Shown piece by piece: positions 11,471-23,706 of a DNA stretch of 64,000 nucleotides. A program made the translations under genes and the position numbers. Within the stretch, counting starts at the first letter, position 1, and each line of letters opens with the position of its first letter. The notes below the pieces were generated by a model that was not told where the DNA came from, made no database searches, and saw only the letters and a program-made list of their open reading frames with translations. Origin of the DNA: Chamaelirium japonicum (taxonomy: Eukaryota > Streptophyta > Magnoliopsida > Liliales > Melanthiaceae); contig OX393549.1 in assembly GCA_947650365.1 (NCBI GenBank), positions 37,343,098 to 37,407,097 of the forward strand, in the 5' to 3' direction.

Positions 11471-12300
11471 TCCCCTAAATCCTGCCGTCTCCTCTCTCAA
11501 TTTGGTAACTCTCCCAAATCATGTCATCCGTTTCATCGAAGTGAGTCCGGTATTCCTCTTCAGAGTTCAGACAAACCCTAACCCCTCCCCGTACTCCATC
11601 CCTCTCTTCTCGATCCCCCTCAGTCTCAGCCCGACCCCTTTTCTCTCTTTCTCTCTCTTGCGCCTCTCTCTCTCGGCCCTCTCTCTCTCCGATCTCTGTC
11701 GACCGAACCTCCCACCCATGGATCAAGGTCAGGGACTCCGGGGGTCGACTGCATGTGTTGCCGGATTGTGGCCGGGTGATGAAGGCGAGGCTGCATTAGG
11801 AGTCCTCCTCCGCCTCCGTCTCCGTCCGACCGCCCAGGTGGTCTCCTCCGCCTCCGCCGGGCTAAGATCGCGCCCCTCCGCCTCCGTCCGACCGCTTCAA
11901 AAGGCCTTCTCCGCCTTCGTCTTCGCCGGGCTGAGATCGCGCCCTTCCTCCTACGCCTCCGCCTCTGACTCCGCCGGCTGCGACCAACGCCCCACACCCC
12001 CCCCAGTCTCTCTCTCTCTCTCTCACACAACACACACTCTCGTCTCTGTGATCGCTATTTTTTTTTTTATTTTTGTTTTTCGCCGAGCAGAGGAGGGAGG
12101 GGAGCGGACTCAGTGGAGGAGGGGAAGAGGGTGCGCGGGGGGACGTCGAGATCTAGGTCGAAGGGGAATCGATCGGCCCTTCCTCCTACGCCTCCGCCGG
12201 CTACGACAACTCAATGTAGGAAAGATTTGATTTTTATTTTTATTTCCTTAATTTATGATGTATACAATCTGGGGCTTTCTCTCATGGTAAACCGCTGAAG
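11471..12300. other. GC-rich, pyrimidine-rich block with triplet repeats
   Basis: A CT-rich stretch (11580-11710) is followed by about 2.5 imperfect copies of a unit of roughly 75 bp with CTCCGCCTCCGTCCGACCGC (11800-11990). A segment at about 12084-12140 (GGGAGGGGAGC(G/A)GACTCAG..GGGGAAGAG) recurs at about 16224-16265. The frame from the ATG at 11718 to 12230 has biased composition and no family I recognise. It could be a decayed 5' UTR or first exon, or a repeat. Confidence 0.4.
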
Positions 12301-12490
12301 CCCAAAGCTTTAGCAGCCTCATGGATCAGAACCCACCTCATAAATCTTCTTCCCTATATGAACATCAGGGGCATTGTTGTCAGTAGCAGCAAGCAGCAGC
12401 TAAATTGAATCCTTCCCGCCTTACCACTCGATCCAATCCCCCCTTAGGACCCTACCTTCAATCTCGATCGAAGCGTGAAGGTTTCAGCCA

Positions 12491-12970
12491 TGTTCTCGCT
12501 GTCCACGCTCAGGGAGAATATGCGAGGGGTCGCCTGGTTTGTCAAGGAAACAGAGTCTTTTATAGCTGTGGAGGCCATTGTCGATGGGGAGCTTGAGCTT
12601 GGGAGATGGCTTTGTTGATGCTACTATCCAAAGGGCTATCTCTGCATGCACTATTATACTTGCAACAACACAAACATCAAGGTAATGATACATAATCATA
12701 AAGGCATAATTTCCATAGTTGCATACGATTTGATTAACCATTTATAATCTTCTTTTTATCTTTGAGTGCACAGGTCTCTTTCGGGCTTCAACCCTGCTTC
12801 CGGTTCTGGCTTCAACCCTGCTTCCGGTTTTCAATTAAGAATAAGCCTTCCATTGTATGCAGCCATCCAGATTTTCAGATCTTCCAGCACTCCTCATCTC
12901 CATGTGAAGATGGGCAATGTGACCGATCGCTTTCCTTTGGTTTTGCATGGAAATATCAACCATTTTAAAT
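12491..12970 (+). pseudogene. Possible captured coding fragments, unidentified
   Basis: An ATG at about 12490 opens a 42-codon frame (MFSLSTLRENMRGVAWFVKE..) ending near 12618. About 150 bp further on, a second frame has a tandem duplication of SGFNPASG encoded by two 24-bp repeats (about 12784-12831). Neither matches a family I know. Their spacing recalls exon pieces carried by a Helitron, but this is inference. Confidence 0.25.
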
Positions 12971-13570
12971 GCAAAAAATCATACATATTTTTTACCCGTC
13001 TGATTTTTGAATTATATTTTTTACCCTTCTGATTTTTTTTGGATTTGTCGTTGTGGTTCGGGATGATATGTTGTCATGATGGACACCGAGGGCAGCGAGA
13101 TCCACATGGGCGACCTCGGCGGCGCCGCCTCCGCCAAGGCCGAGGTGAGATCTGTCAACTCCCTAAATGTAAATTTATCTCCTTTCCTTCAAGTCGCTAG
13201 GCAATGATGCTCGACTGCCTCCTGATGGGCTAATGTTAAGTTTCGGGGAATGATTGGCACGGTATGGTGCCTAAAAAGGTCAACTTTGTGGAAAATCTCC
13301 AATTAAAAAATTTATCTATCGGATTTTGTTTATTAAAATCACTGATTATGTTTAATAGATTCGAAAATTCTTGCAGGCTGTGTATTTTACTATTTGTTCT
13401 TCATAGCTTTGTAAGATACAATCTGCAGATGATGTATAGGAAATAGTCTAGAGAAAAGATGGAGAGAGTCTAAATGAGCTTAGTTCTAATCCTATTATTA
13501 CAAAGACAACAATTTATAGAATCTTCAAAGGAAGATTTTACTCCTAATACAAATCCATGCTTTTCGCTCT
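12971..13570. other. Intergenic with one exon-like GC patch
   Basis: Bases 13077-13145 form a GC-rich patch with an open frame starting [15 protein letters not shown] and ending at a good donor (GAG|GTGAGA). I cannot place it in a family. The rest is AT-rich and shows no gene. Confidence 0.3.
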
Positions 13571-13574
13571 TAAA

Positions 13575-13810
13575 AATTAGGGCAAATTACAAAAACCTCT
13601 CCTGAACTATTGACCGCATTTCATATTGGTGCCTCAACTTTTTTTTTGAACAAGTTGATCCCTGAACTGTGCTCCATCTGCATTTAGCCCCCTCTGTATT
13701 GCCCGGGGGGTATATTGTCGCCGAAGGCGGCCCGCTGCATTGCCAATAGGTGTGTTGCCGCCGAAGACGGCCCGCTGCAGTGCCGACTTCAGCACTGCAG
13801 GTGTCTTAAT
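13575..13810. mobile_element. Helitron-type minisatellite segment
   Basis: Two units of TTG(C/T)CGCCGAAG(G/A)CGGCCCGCTGCA(T/G)TGCC about 45 bp apart. Each has an internal palindrome around GCCGAAGGC. The same units precede the Helitron end at 43191. No CTAG terminus was found here. Confidence 0.5.
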
Positions 13811-14898
13811 CTCCTTACAATGGTCAACATAGCGTGATTGTTGCTATCTATTCTTTCTTTTTAATTTTTTTTAGGCGACTCCGATTGTTAATCTTTTGTA
13901 AAAAAAAAAGTTGTAAATTTTCAATCTTTTATCACAATTGGGGCAAAATAAAGAATTAGCACTTGGTTTTTAATCTTCTCTTTCCCCTTCACCGTGAAGA
14001 ACAAAGAGTGTGTTTTAATTCATTTGAACCTATAGCAAGTTTTAAAAGCTTTTCCTTTTTTTGTTTTAAAAGATTTTCATTTGTAAAGTAAGAATGGATG
14101 AACCTGCAGCAAGTTTTAAAAACTTTTACTTTTTTTTTAAGCTTTTCATTTGTAGTAAGAATGTGACAGAGGTTTGCAATATGCGGCAATATGCGGCTTT
14201 GCAGTCCAAAGTTTTGTTGCTATAATTTTGTGTCATTTTTTTTTGTAATTCATTATGTGTTGGCATCTGTGTTCAGTTTTCACGTCTCTCGATAGTTACT
14301 TTTATGTTCAAATTTTTAGTTGACATCAATGTTTTCTTTCAAAAAAAAAATCGAATTTGGTTGGCATTTTGGATCTCAGCTAATTATGCGCTGTTTGTAC
14401 TGAATTTTTTTTATTGGCATCAAAATTTTTATTGGCATTCACCAAAGATCACCAGATATCACCCGAGATCGAGTGGTGCGGCATCGTCCGTTTATCCCCT
14501 CAATTCGACAATATGCTAACGACCCTTCTTTCGCCCCAACCCTCGACCTCATACGGACCCGATCAGTGGAACCCCTCTCTTAGCAAAAAACCCGATCGCC
14601 ACCACTCCAGTGCCAAAGTCGGGCCGCCGATCAAGACTTTTGTGAAGTCTTGAACGTTGGCAAACTTAAAGATAAAGTATCCCAGGTTTAGAGGTAGGAT
14701 GTCAAAACACACCATTGTCATCCAAACGAATTTTGCCGTCCCTCGCCGACTTTGGGTGCTCCTGCCGAAAGTCTTTTGATGGTGAAGATAGTCACGGGCA
14801 TTCATGTATTCATGTGGGTCACTGATTTGTGATTGATTGCTAACTACTATTTGTTCAAAGGAGGCTTAGGAGCACGACATCTAGATCCTTGCCCCAAT
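13811..14898. other. AT-rich intergenic sequence
   Basis: Bases 14030-14070 and 14100-14160 are imperfect direct repeats (CAGCAAGTTTTAAAA..CTTTT..TTCATTTGTA). A short CCACCACTCC patch near 14600 has no recognisable product. Confidence 0.4.
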
Positions 14899-14920
14899 CT
14901 TCAGAGATCGCTTTGTTACA

Positions 14921-15000
14921 ACTGCCGCTACGCCGTCTTCAACTTCGACTTTGTGACTGCTGATAACTACCAGAAGGGCAAGATCTTCTTCGTTGCTTGG
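14921..15000 (+). pseudogene. Actin-depolymerising factor fragment
   Basis: The frame reads [15 protein letters not shown] then [10 protein letters not shown], which closely follows the conserved core of plant ADF/cofilin (CRYA(V/I)YDFDFVT.EN..KSKIFFIAW). ADF proteins bind and sever actin filaments and are usually about 140 residues; only about 27 residues are present, without the N-terminus or the C-terminal actin-binding helix. Flanking sequence is not ADF-like. It lies upstream of a Helitron 3' end (16701), so gene capture is a plausible origin. Confidence 0.7.
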
Positions 15001-15640
15001 TCAGTCTCCTACCTTAAATCTTCATATATTTCAAAAAAATGATGACTTTTTTTTATTTTTTTATCGGGTCTAGATTAGACCTCCATTCCACCCCTAGACT
15101 AACATCAGTCGTCTAACCAACATTAACACAGATATCAGACCCTTCATTGATGTCCACTCTTTTTGTCCAAATAACTATCTCGATCAGTGCTAAAGAAATG
15201 TGCAAGAATTACTGGCGAGGTTGAACCTGACACTGGCCTGCTGGTGGTGGCGGTGAATTTGAATCACTTGGGCAATGGGGTTCATTTGCTACACCTGCTT
15301 CAGTGGGTTTTGTATGTTAATATGAGTTTTGTTGTGTATAATGTTTGGAACGAAGGATGATCTGTAAGCCTCCAACCCTTTTGTAGAATGTCTTTTTTTT
15401 TGCAAAAAAAAAGTAAATTATGAAAAATTTTAATTGATTAATTAGAAATACTGAATTGCAATATGTCAGGAATGATTGTGTTGATGCTTGGGGATGTCAA
15501 TACGTTGCCAATGTTCTTTTACTTCAATTCTAATTTGTATTCTACAAAGTTGTTTACTCTCTTCGTTTAGATTCCTGACAAAATTGTAAAATATTGAAGG
15601 GGTGCATCATGGTGGCTTGAGTTGAATCTGCGTAACTAGC
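15001..15640. other. AT-rich intergenic sequence
   Basis: No ORF of note. A 22-bp tandem duplication (GCGTAACTAGCCTTATAGGTT) follows at about 15630-15673. Confidence 0.4.
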
Positions 15641-16137
15641 CTTATAGGTTTGCGTAACTAGCCTTATAGGTTGTGTCGTGTGTGCTGATTGGCATGAGGT
15701 TTATTACGCTGGTCGCATGGATTTTCATGCGTGTTGGCCGTGTTGGGCTAAAGGACTTTGCTGCGTGTTGTGCTGAAGGCACCCATTGGGTGTTGCAACG
15801 AAGGCGTCTGCTTCGTGTTGGGCCGAAGGTCTTCGGTGACAACACTTCGCCGGCCGCATTTAGCACTGTAGCGGCAGTCTTTGGTGGTAGAGTACATTTG
15901 GTGGCCGGGGATTTGTTGCCGCTAAAGACGGTCGTCCGACTACCGACATGATGACAGTGATCAAGTAGGACAGCGATCAAGTGTTTTGATGACGAATATG
16001 TGCATTCTCGCCGAATGTGGGTACCGTATAATGAATTTTGACTACCCCGCCGAATTTGGGCACATGCACCGAAAGTGTTTGGCTAATAGGAGATTATCAC
16101 CGATGGGGTCGAGGTCGGGGTCATCGTGTTTCCGGGG

Positions 16138-16199
<62 letters not shown>

Positions 16200-16701
16200 T
16201 GCAAGTGCCATCGCCGATAACCGAAGGAGGGAGGGGAGCAGACTCAGCAGAGAAGGGGAAGAGTGTGCGAGGTGATCCTATGATAGTAAGTTTACATCAC
16301 TAAAACTAATTAAAATTTACATCATTAGCAATTAAATATTGTCACCGTCGTCAATATATTGTCACTGTTCTTTAAATTTTTTGCAATCCCCTCAAAATCT
16401 TTTGCGTGCACTCAAAATTTTTTACCTCGAAATCTTTTGCCACACTCGAAATATTTTGTTATCTACCCTCTAAATATTGTCAACTCCCTCAAAATATTTT
16501 TGACACCTTTTAAGTATTGCCACTTTCTTACAAAAATGCTTTTATGAAAATATTATTATCTCCCTCAAAATATTATTGCCACTTTTAAATTACTATTACC
16601 ACCCTTAAAATATTGTTCCCTCTCAAAAATTTTCACGCCTTCAAAATTTGTTTTGACGCCCTCGAAATCTTTTGCGTGCCGACAGGCACGAGCATTACTA
16701 G
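15641..16701 (+). mobile_element. Helitron 3' region with tandem array
   Basis: The 3' end is well formed: hairpin GTGCC-GACA-GGCAC at 16676-16689, then CTAG at 16698-16701 followed by T. Before it, about 16320-16675 is a degenerate array of (C)TCAAAATATTGTCAC-type units. Further left is CGCTAAAGACGG(T)CG, a variant of the family palindrome. The 5' TC end is not located, so 15641 is only a working limit; captured pieces as far left as 12.5 kb could belong to it. Confidence 0.6.
16141..16197. repeat. (TC)n microsatellite
   Basis: A 57-bp uninterrupted TC repeat. Confidence 0.97.
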
Positions 16702-17345
16702 TATATATATATATATATAAAGGTGCCCTCTACCCTTCCAACATCATCCAAAATCTCTCCGAGTTTACAACAAAGTTTCTTTTTTAGGGGGTATATATAA
16801 TCGGCAACCAATGTTAAAATGATCAATTATGCTACATTTTTTAAAGAAAAATTATAATTGACAGCCTAGCCGCCGAATTAGGCTTCAAATATGTTTGTGG
16901 GCAATTGCCGAGGTCTGGCCGTTGATTAGGTTAGGTGAATGCGAGGGGATAACTGACGAATTCGATTTAGACAAATACGACAAGCCTAACCGCAGAATTA
17001 GGGATCAAATGTGGTGGTTGACAGTTGTGTGTATAGTTGACATTTTATTTTCCAGTTCATTCTACAAATGAAGAACAATCCCCTTTACCATCTACTTTGA
17101 TGTTTTAGCCTCTCTTAGTGAGCATGACCCATTCCTTCCCATCACTTTTCCTAAATCCATCATTACATGACACCTCCACCTATCTTAGAAAGAACCTACC
17201 ACTCATCACTAACCTCAAATTCTATAAGCTCCCCTTATGTTCCAAAGGAATAAATAGCTTTTGCTTTGCTACTAAACTTAGTCTAATTCTATCTCCTCAT
17301 CTTATACAACTAATTCCAATATATAAACCACCCTACTAAGAACCA
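16702..17345. other. Intergenic: TA run and short direct repeat
   Basis: A TA run (about 16702-16719) adjoins the Helitron end. At 16863-17010 two imperfect copies of AGCC(T)A(A)CCGC.GAATTAGG..TCAAAT occur. No gene is supported. Confidence 0.4.
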
Positions 17346-17349
17346 AACA

Positions 17350-17885
17350 TAGTTTATTGAGGCAATTGGCTAAGGTCCCTGATAACATATATGTTATGTT
17401 AGAAGGACATGCAGAAGATCGATTAGCCTAAGGTCCTTGGTCAGGATTGTCAAAAGTCCAAAATACCCTCACCATCAGCCTCCCTTCTTTTTTTTTTTTT
17501 GTTTCTCTCGGGCATCGGTGGCAGGCACGAACAACAGTGTCGGAGGCGGGCACAAGCAGCGGAGGTGGCGCTGGCGGTGTCAGCGGGTGTGAGCAGCGGC
17601 CTCGAGTTGCAGCTGCTCGCTGCCGTCGCCGAGCAGCGAAAACGAGAAGCCATGGGGAGCGGAGGAGTTCAGTTTAGGATTACGTTTATGATTTGTAGGT
17701 CTAAGGTTCATGGCCTATAAATCTTTGATTTTAGGGTTAGGTTTAGTTTTAGAAAGGAGTGGCATGAAGCATAAATTTGATGTCTAAGAAGAGGTATTTT
17801 CGTCCTGACAATTTGACTGCCCTTCAAGCCAGTTGATCTTTTGACCAGGGACCTATCACTAAGTCCCCCTAGTTTATTATCTTTT
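17350..17885. repeat. Repeat family ending in CAGGGACCTATCACTAAGT
   Basis: The right end CAGGGACCTATCACTAAGTCC recurs as CAGGGATCTCTCACTAAGTTCC near 49520 and CAGGGAGCTATCACTAAGTAAC near 48835, so these belong to one family. Inside is a GC-rich patch (17510-17660) similar in style to one at 23310-23380. A coding function is not supported. Confidence 0.45.
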
Positions 17886-18375
17886 TTGTATGAATCACAC
17901 CCCTAAACGTGATGCCTTCTAATAGGGCCTATGGACTGCCCTACATTCACCCTACATTTATTTCCAACGAGCCCATCTTCATAAAGAATGCTAATCATCC
18001 ATTACCACCTACTTTTTCATAAAAAAATGTATATGTTTATCATCCACCACCAGCACCAATTAACTACTCTCCACCACCAGCCCATGCCCTTCTCTCCCCC
18101 ACTATTAACTAAGCTTCTCGCTCTCATTCCCTTAGCACCAGTATCCAAACTCCATTTACTTATGTTTGAGAAAGCTTTTCGAGGTCCGCCCATGGCGGCT
18201 CATCCGTGCATTGATGGGGAGAGAGAAGCCGCAACAACACCCCTGCATTCTCAAAAGCAACGGTAACAAACAAATATGTGATCGACACACTGCATATTAG
18301 CGCTGCCCCACGCCGCCAAACACTACACCCATAAAAAATGCGACCCACTGAAAAGCAGTGATAACGGGGCATAAC
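17886..18375. other. Intergenic sequence
   Basis: No gene is recognised. Bases 18368-18375 (GGCATAAC) are the left target duplication of the next element. Confidence 0.4.
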
Positions 18376-18640
18376 TAGGGGTGGGACTTGGGCGGGTCTG
18401 ACCCGAACCCGACCCGCCCAACTCGAACAATGGACAAGCATGGGCAAAGGTGGTTAAACACTTGGAATGGATTGGATAAAAAAAAGATCAACCTGATTTC
18501 AATTTGGACGGGTTTGGACACCGTCTCTCCCAACCCGAGGAACTCGAGTAGGCGAGTACAGTGGCATACATGCTTGTAGGGCTGTTGTTACTAATCCATC
18601 ACCACATCCATTCCAGAACGTGATGGAGTTTTAAGAGATT

Positions 18641-18696
<56 letters not shown>

Positions 18697-18742
18697 TGTT
18701 GGCTGATTTTATTTTTATAGTAGTGGTTATTGTTGGTTAATA

Positions 18743-18825
<83 letters not shown>

Positions 18826-19061
18826 CTTGTTTTGGTTTTAAGAGATCAAGTATTTCTATATCTTGTGTTTAATTTAAACTTGTCCTATCCGACCAACCCG
18901 ACTATTTTGTGGCAAATTGGGCAATCCGAGCAACCCAACATGGGCAAGCATGGGTTGGGCTTCCATGGGTTTCACAGACAAAACAGGTTGAGATGTGTGA
19001 AGGTCGAGTTGCGCGTGGGCAGACCCATCAACCCGCCCAACCCACCCAAATCCCATCCCTA
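18376..19061. mobile_element. hAT-like nonautonomous element with microsatellites
   Basis: The ends are inverted: TAGGGGTGGGACTTGGG on the left and the complement of TAGGGATGGGATTTGGG on the right. The 8-bp GGCATAAC flanks both sides exactly (18368-18375, 19062-19069), as expected for hAT transposition. The 686-bp interior holds a (GA)26 run (about 18642-18693) and a TA repeat (about 18745-18822), and no transposase. Confidence 0.85.
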
Positions 19062-19209
19062 GGCATAACCCCAAGACAAACACAATCTTAGGAGTTGGAA
19101 CCTTACCCACACACCCTTTCCCAAAGTAGAGAAGTCTTTCATATTCTCACTCTCTCAGCTAAGAATCCGTCTCTTCCATAAGAAACAAACGCAAGACACC
19201 CACCAAGGG

Positions 19210-19410
19210 GATAGGAGAGTTGGCAAAGCAGTTGATGCTTTGGTGATGAGATTGTAGGTTCAACTCTTCCTCCCCTCGATTTACCCAAGAGTGAAGTGGG
19301 AATTGCCGAGTGGGTCGGGCTTCACTCCCGGACGGATTAGTCCGAGCCTGAAGTGGGCCATTGCCCGAAAGGTTTCGGGACACCCGTCGATCTTCAAAAA
19401 AAAAAAAAAA
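19210..19410 (+). mobile_element. tRNA-derived SINE
   Basis: Starts GATAGGAGAGTTGGC, has a pol III B-box match (GGTTCAACTCT, about 19257), a shared 3' body (GGATTAGTCCGAGCCT) and ends in a run of about 15 A. It is flanked by AGACACCCACCAAGGG at 19194-19209 and 19410-19425, a 16-bp target duplication whose right copy uses the final A of the tail. Confidence 0.8.
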
Positions 19411-19590
19411 GACACCCACCAAGGGATTTGAACGCTGGCAAATCAATTGAGTCTTGGGTGAGGAGGTTATAAGTTTGATTCCCCAAAAAAATTTCGAGTG
19501 GGCCAGTGCATACTCCCGAAAGGATTAGTCCGAGCCTAAAGAGGTCCATTGCCCGAAGGTTTATGGGTCACCCATTGATTATATGACAAA
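19411..19590 (+). mobile_element. Second, older SINE copy of the same family
   Basis: Shares GAAAGGATTAGTCCGAGCCT, AGG(T)CCATTGCCCGAA and CACCCATTGAT with the copy just upstream, in the same order and strand. Its B box (AGTTTGATTCC) is degraded. The younger copy appears to have inserted at or near its 5' end. Confidence 0.65.
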
Positions 19591-19784
19591 TAAAACAAAA
19601 ACAAAGAAACAATCTCCAGACCATCTTATGGCCCCCCCGTCAATAATTGACTATTGCCCGTACAACATGTGGGATTTCTTTACAAAGATCTTTGGGGAGG
19701 ACACCCCTCCATCAAGAAAAGCAAGAGGAGTCCATGTGCAACTTCTGGTATTCTCACTTCTCCACTCCTCTTGGTAATTTTAAT

Positions 19785-20275
19785 CTCTTAAGCAATTCAG
19801 AAATTTTTAAAAAATAAATTAAAAAATAATTTATTTGGAAATAACGGATTCAAATCTTTTAATTTAGTAGCAACGGGCTTATGCAACATTTTAATTACTG
19901 TTTAGACAATTTAACTGATGTGTGCCTCAATATACGACAGTTTGACTGCCATATAACTTTATATACGACAATTTAACTGTCTTATAACCATATACGACAG
20001 TTTGATTGTCTTATAAAGATCAGTGACTAGTCATATGGCAGTCTGATTGTCGTATAACGACCCCAACAACTAGTCTGGGCTTTATACGGTAGTCGGATTG
20101 TCGTATAACGATTAATAGATAGTATCACGTACGATAAGTAAAAGGTTCTTTTTTTCTTATATAGCAGTTGAACTGCCTTATAAAAATGTTGCGACTAAAT
20201 TAAAAATTTTAAGTCCATTTTTTTCAAATAAATTATTTTTTAATCTGTTTTTTAAAAATTGCTTTAAGCAATTTC
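19785..20275. mobile_element. Inverted-repeat element with six internal hairpins
   Basis: Arms of about 110 bp mirror each other (TTAAGCAATT.., AATTAAAAAATAATTTATTT on the left; its complement on the right, then TTAATTTAGT(A/C)GCAAC). Between them are six imperfect palindromes of about 25 nt of the type TATACGACAG-TTTGA-CTGTCGTATA at about 19931, 19962, 19991, 20032, 20083 and 20158. There is no ORF. The superfamily is unknown because no target duplication could be fixed. Confidence 0.75.
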
Positions 20276-21117
20276 GCGCGCCTAGAGCACATCCTTGGCT
20301 GATCCTATAAAATCGAGTCGGCAAGCTTTTTTTTTTTGGCGAGAACTACGGGGGTTCTATTCATGGCGCCCCAGCCCGAAAATCTGGATCCAGATTACAA
20401 TTATTAAGCGAGTCCATTTCCGATTGGATCCAGATTAATTATTATCACTAATTAACTCTTTATTTTTAATTTTTTTTAATTACTCTTGTAATTAGTAGTA
20501 TTTATTTCAATATACTGGTCGAGGGCTAAGCCAAACCCCCCTCCCACCCTAGTGAGATTTTTCAAAAATAAAAGAAAAAGTGATGCCACATGTGTTTTTT
20601 TTTTGAAAATATGAGTCCAAATCTCTGTGAAAAAAAGAAAGTTTTCATTGCCAGCCCTACGCAAACGGTAAAGATGGGTGCATCTTATAAGATAAGATGC
20701 GTGATGCTATGCACACACGTCCACTTGGGCCACACCCTTGGAACACAGAGCCTAAGCCGACAACAATGAGCTCATCTTCGCCAGATTTGCATCGCACGGA
20801 TGCAACGGCGTGTGGGGATTATTTGTCCACATACACGGTCATCTTAGGCAGATTTGGATCGCCAGACTTGGTTGGGCATGTGCCGCACCGCATGTTCTAT
20901 TCAGATTCCCACAGGACCCACGCTTAAGGTTCTAGGTATTATCATGCTTTCACTTTTTCATATGGAGAGAATTGCAAAGCCTTTTTCTTAGAATTTCAAC
21001 TTCCAAGAGAATTTTATTTAGGAAAATGCTTCCCAACCTTAATGCTTTCCTTCCATATCGGACCATCATGATGTGGCATACGTTGCACCCGTCCTAACAG
21101 GTGAATCACACTTAGCT
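20276..21117. other. Intergenic sequence
   Basis: GGATCCAGATTA is repeated at about 20384 and 20438. AT-rich with T-runs; the ORF at 20697-20927 resembles nothing known. No gene is supported. Confidence 0.4.
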
Positions 21118-21755
21118 CTACTGGTTGGCGAAGGACGGATGTGATGTCATGTCAGGATGGTGTGGGGGATGATCCTCGTGCCGGCCCGAGGACTTCATCC
21201 AACAGTCAATCGATTCGATCGTCGGTTCGAGCGTTGAGTTTCTAGACTTGGGCTTTGAAGTGGGTTGAAGGTTTGTGGACTTAGGTTTAGAAATAAACGA
21301 GAGAAAGTTAACATGAGATGAGATCTTGGAGTTCAGCCGAAGCCTACGTCTCCGTGCTATAAGGTGCAATCTGAATTTACTAACACTTGAAATATAGTGA
21401 TCTCGACAGGCCGGGTATCACTTGTCTTAGAAGAAGAAGAGAGATGTCAGAGCTCTCGTTTTCAAAAGTCTGATCTGGAAATCAAATAATCGATCCGGAA
21501 CACAAGATGGGTCTGCTATTTATAGAGGTTTGAAAATATCTGGACCTCGAGGCGATTTCTGTAGCTGTCACGTCCGGCTCCAGGCAAGGCTGGTGGGACC
21601 CTGGTGGGACCCATCGTCATCGTCGTGGATCCCTAGGCAGGGCTGGTGGGGCCTATCATTGTCTTTGTGGACCCATCATCGTCGTCGTGGACCCCTAGGC
21701 AGGGCTGGTGTGGCAGTCAGAGCGCTACTTTTGAAATTACAGAAATTATAACGAT
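21118..21755. repeat. Dispersed repeat family copy 1
   Basis: GAAGTTCGNCC..ACGTCTCCGTGC-like sequence (about 21330-21360) recurs at about 24288-24315 and, less well, at 61350-61385, each followed by CTTGAATTT / AGCTNTCNNAC.GGCCGAG-like strings. It is probably one retroelement family. Bases 21590-21710 hold two copies of a direct repeat with CCCTAGGCAGGGCTGGTG. Confidence 0.45.
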
Positions 21756-22846
<1,091 letters not shown>

Positions 22847-22849
22847 TAG

Positions 22850-23060
22850 AGGTATAATTGGAATGAGAAATGATATTCAGCTCGAAGGTTTTTCTAATTC
22901 CGCTCAGCCCGATTGACGTTGCAGCGTACAAGTGGTGGTTGAATCTCACTAGCGACATTTGGATCTTTAACACCACCAGTTGTACACTGCCATGTCAATC
23001 GGACTGAGTGGAATCGAAAAAACCTTCGGGTTGAATAGCATTTCTCACTCAAAATGAATT
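22850..23060. repeat. Palindromic MITE
   Basis: TGAGAAATGATATTCAGCTC at the left is mirrored by TTGAATAGCATTTCTCA at the right; inside, CCCGATTGACGTTGCAG pairs with CTGCCATGTCAATCGG. The arms are about 85-90 bp with a short spacer. It adjoins the truncated end of the LINE fragment. Confidence 0.7.
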
Positions 23061-23620
23061 GAGTGATCTCTCATCCTCGATTAGTATGATTGAGGAGCAT
23101 TATAGATAGTTAACATCCAAGTAACATCAGCTGTTAGTTAACATTCCTAAAATAATTGATAAAAAAAATTATAGGTTAATTAGTGATTAATCCATGACAG
23201 AACAAATCTCGAACACACAGGACAGTGTGATATCCATGTTAACTTTAGGACCTTGACTTTCTTCAGACTCCCGAAAATGCCCTCACCTGCACTCCTCTCA
23301 TCACCTTCGAGTGCAAGCAGCAATGGTAGTCCCCGGCGCGAGCAGCAGAGGCGGTGGCAGTGGGCGCGATCTCTGAGGCAGGCTTGAATTTCGCAGGCTT
23401 CATAGTGCCAAACCCAAACACCAATCTGGAAACCCCACAGGTCGATCACCACAGAAAGACGTACAGATAGGCGTATAATAGGATTTGGGGCCCTTTTTGA
23501 CAAAATCTTATACCTTTCCTCTCTCGAAGAACAATTTGTTTAGGATATTCTCCATTTGGGTATTGATGAAATTGCAGGATTTGATCACCAGGATTGTGAT
23601 CTCGATGCCCTTCATTCTCT

Positions 23621-23621
<1 letters not shown>
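23061..23621. other. Intergenic with GC-rich patch
   Basis: Bases 23190-23470 resemble part of the repeat at 17430-17600 (a (C)CCTCACC string followed by AGCAGCGG-like triplets). No gene is supported. Confidence 0.35.

Positions 23622-23704
<83 letters not shown>
23622..23704. repeat. (GA)41 microsatellite
   Basis: An uninterrupted GA repeat of about 82 bp. Confidence 0.97.

Positions 23705-23706
<2 letters not shown>

Noticed and set aside
11626..12033. Arg-rich minus-strand ORF
   Set aside because: It is composed of CCTCCG/CGGAGG triplet repeats; no domain is visible and the opposite strand is equally open.
19931..20182. CRISPR-like array of regularly spaced palindromes
   Set aside because: The genome is a plant's, the repeats vary in sequence, the spacers are not unique cassettes of constant length, and no cas genes exist. 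The array sits inside an inverted-repeat element.
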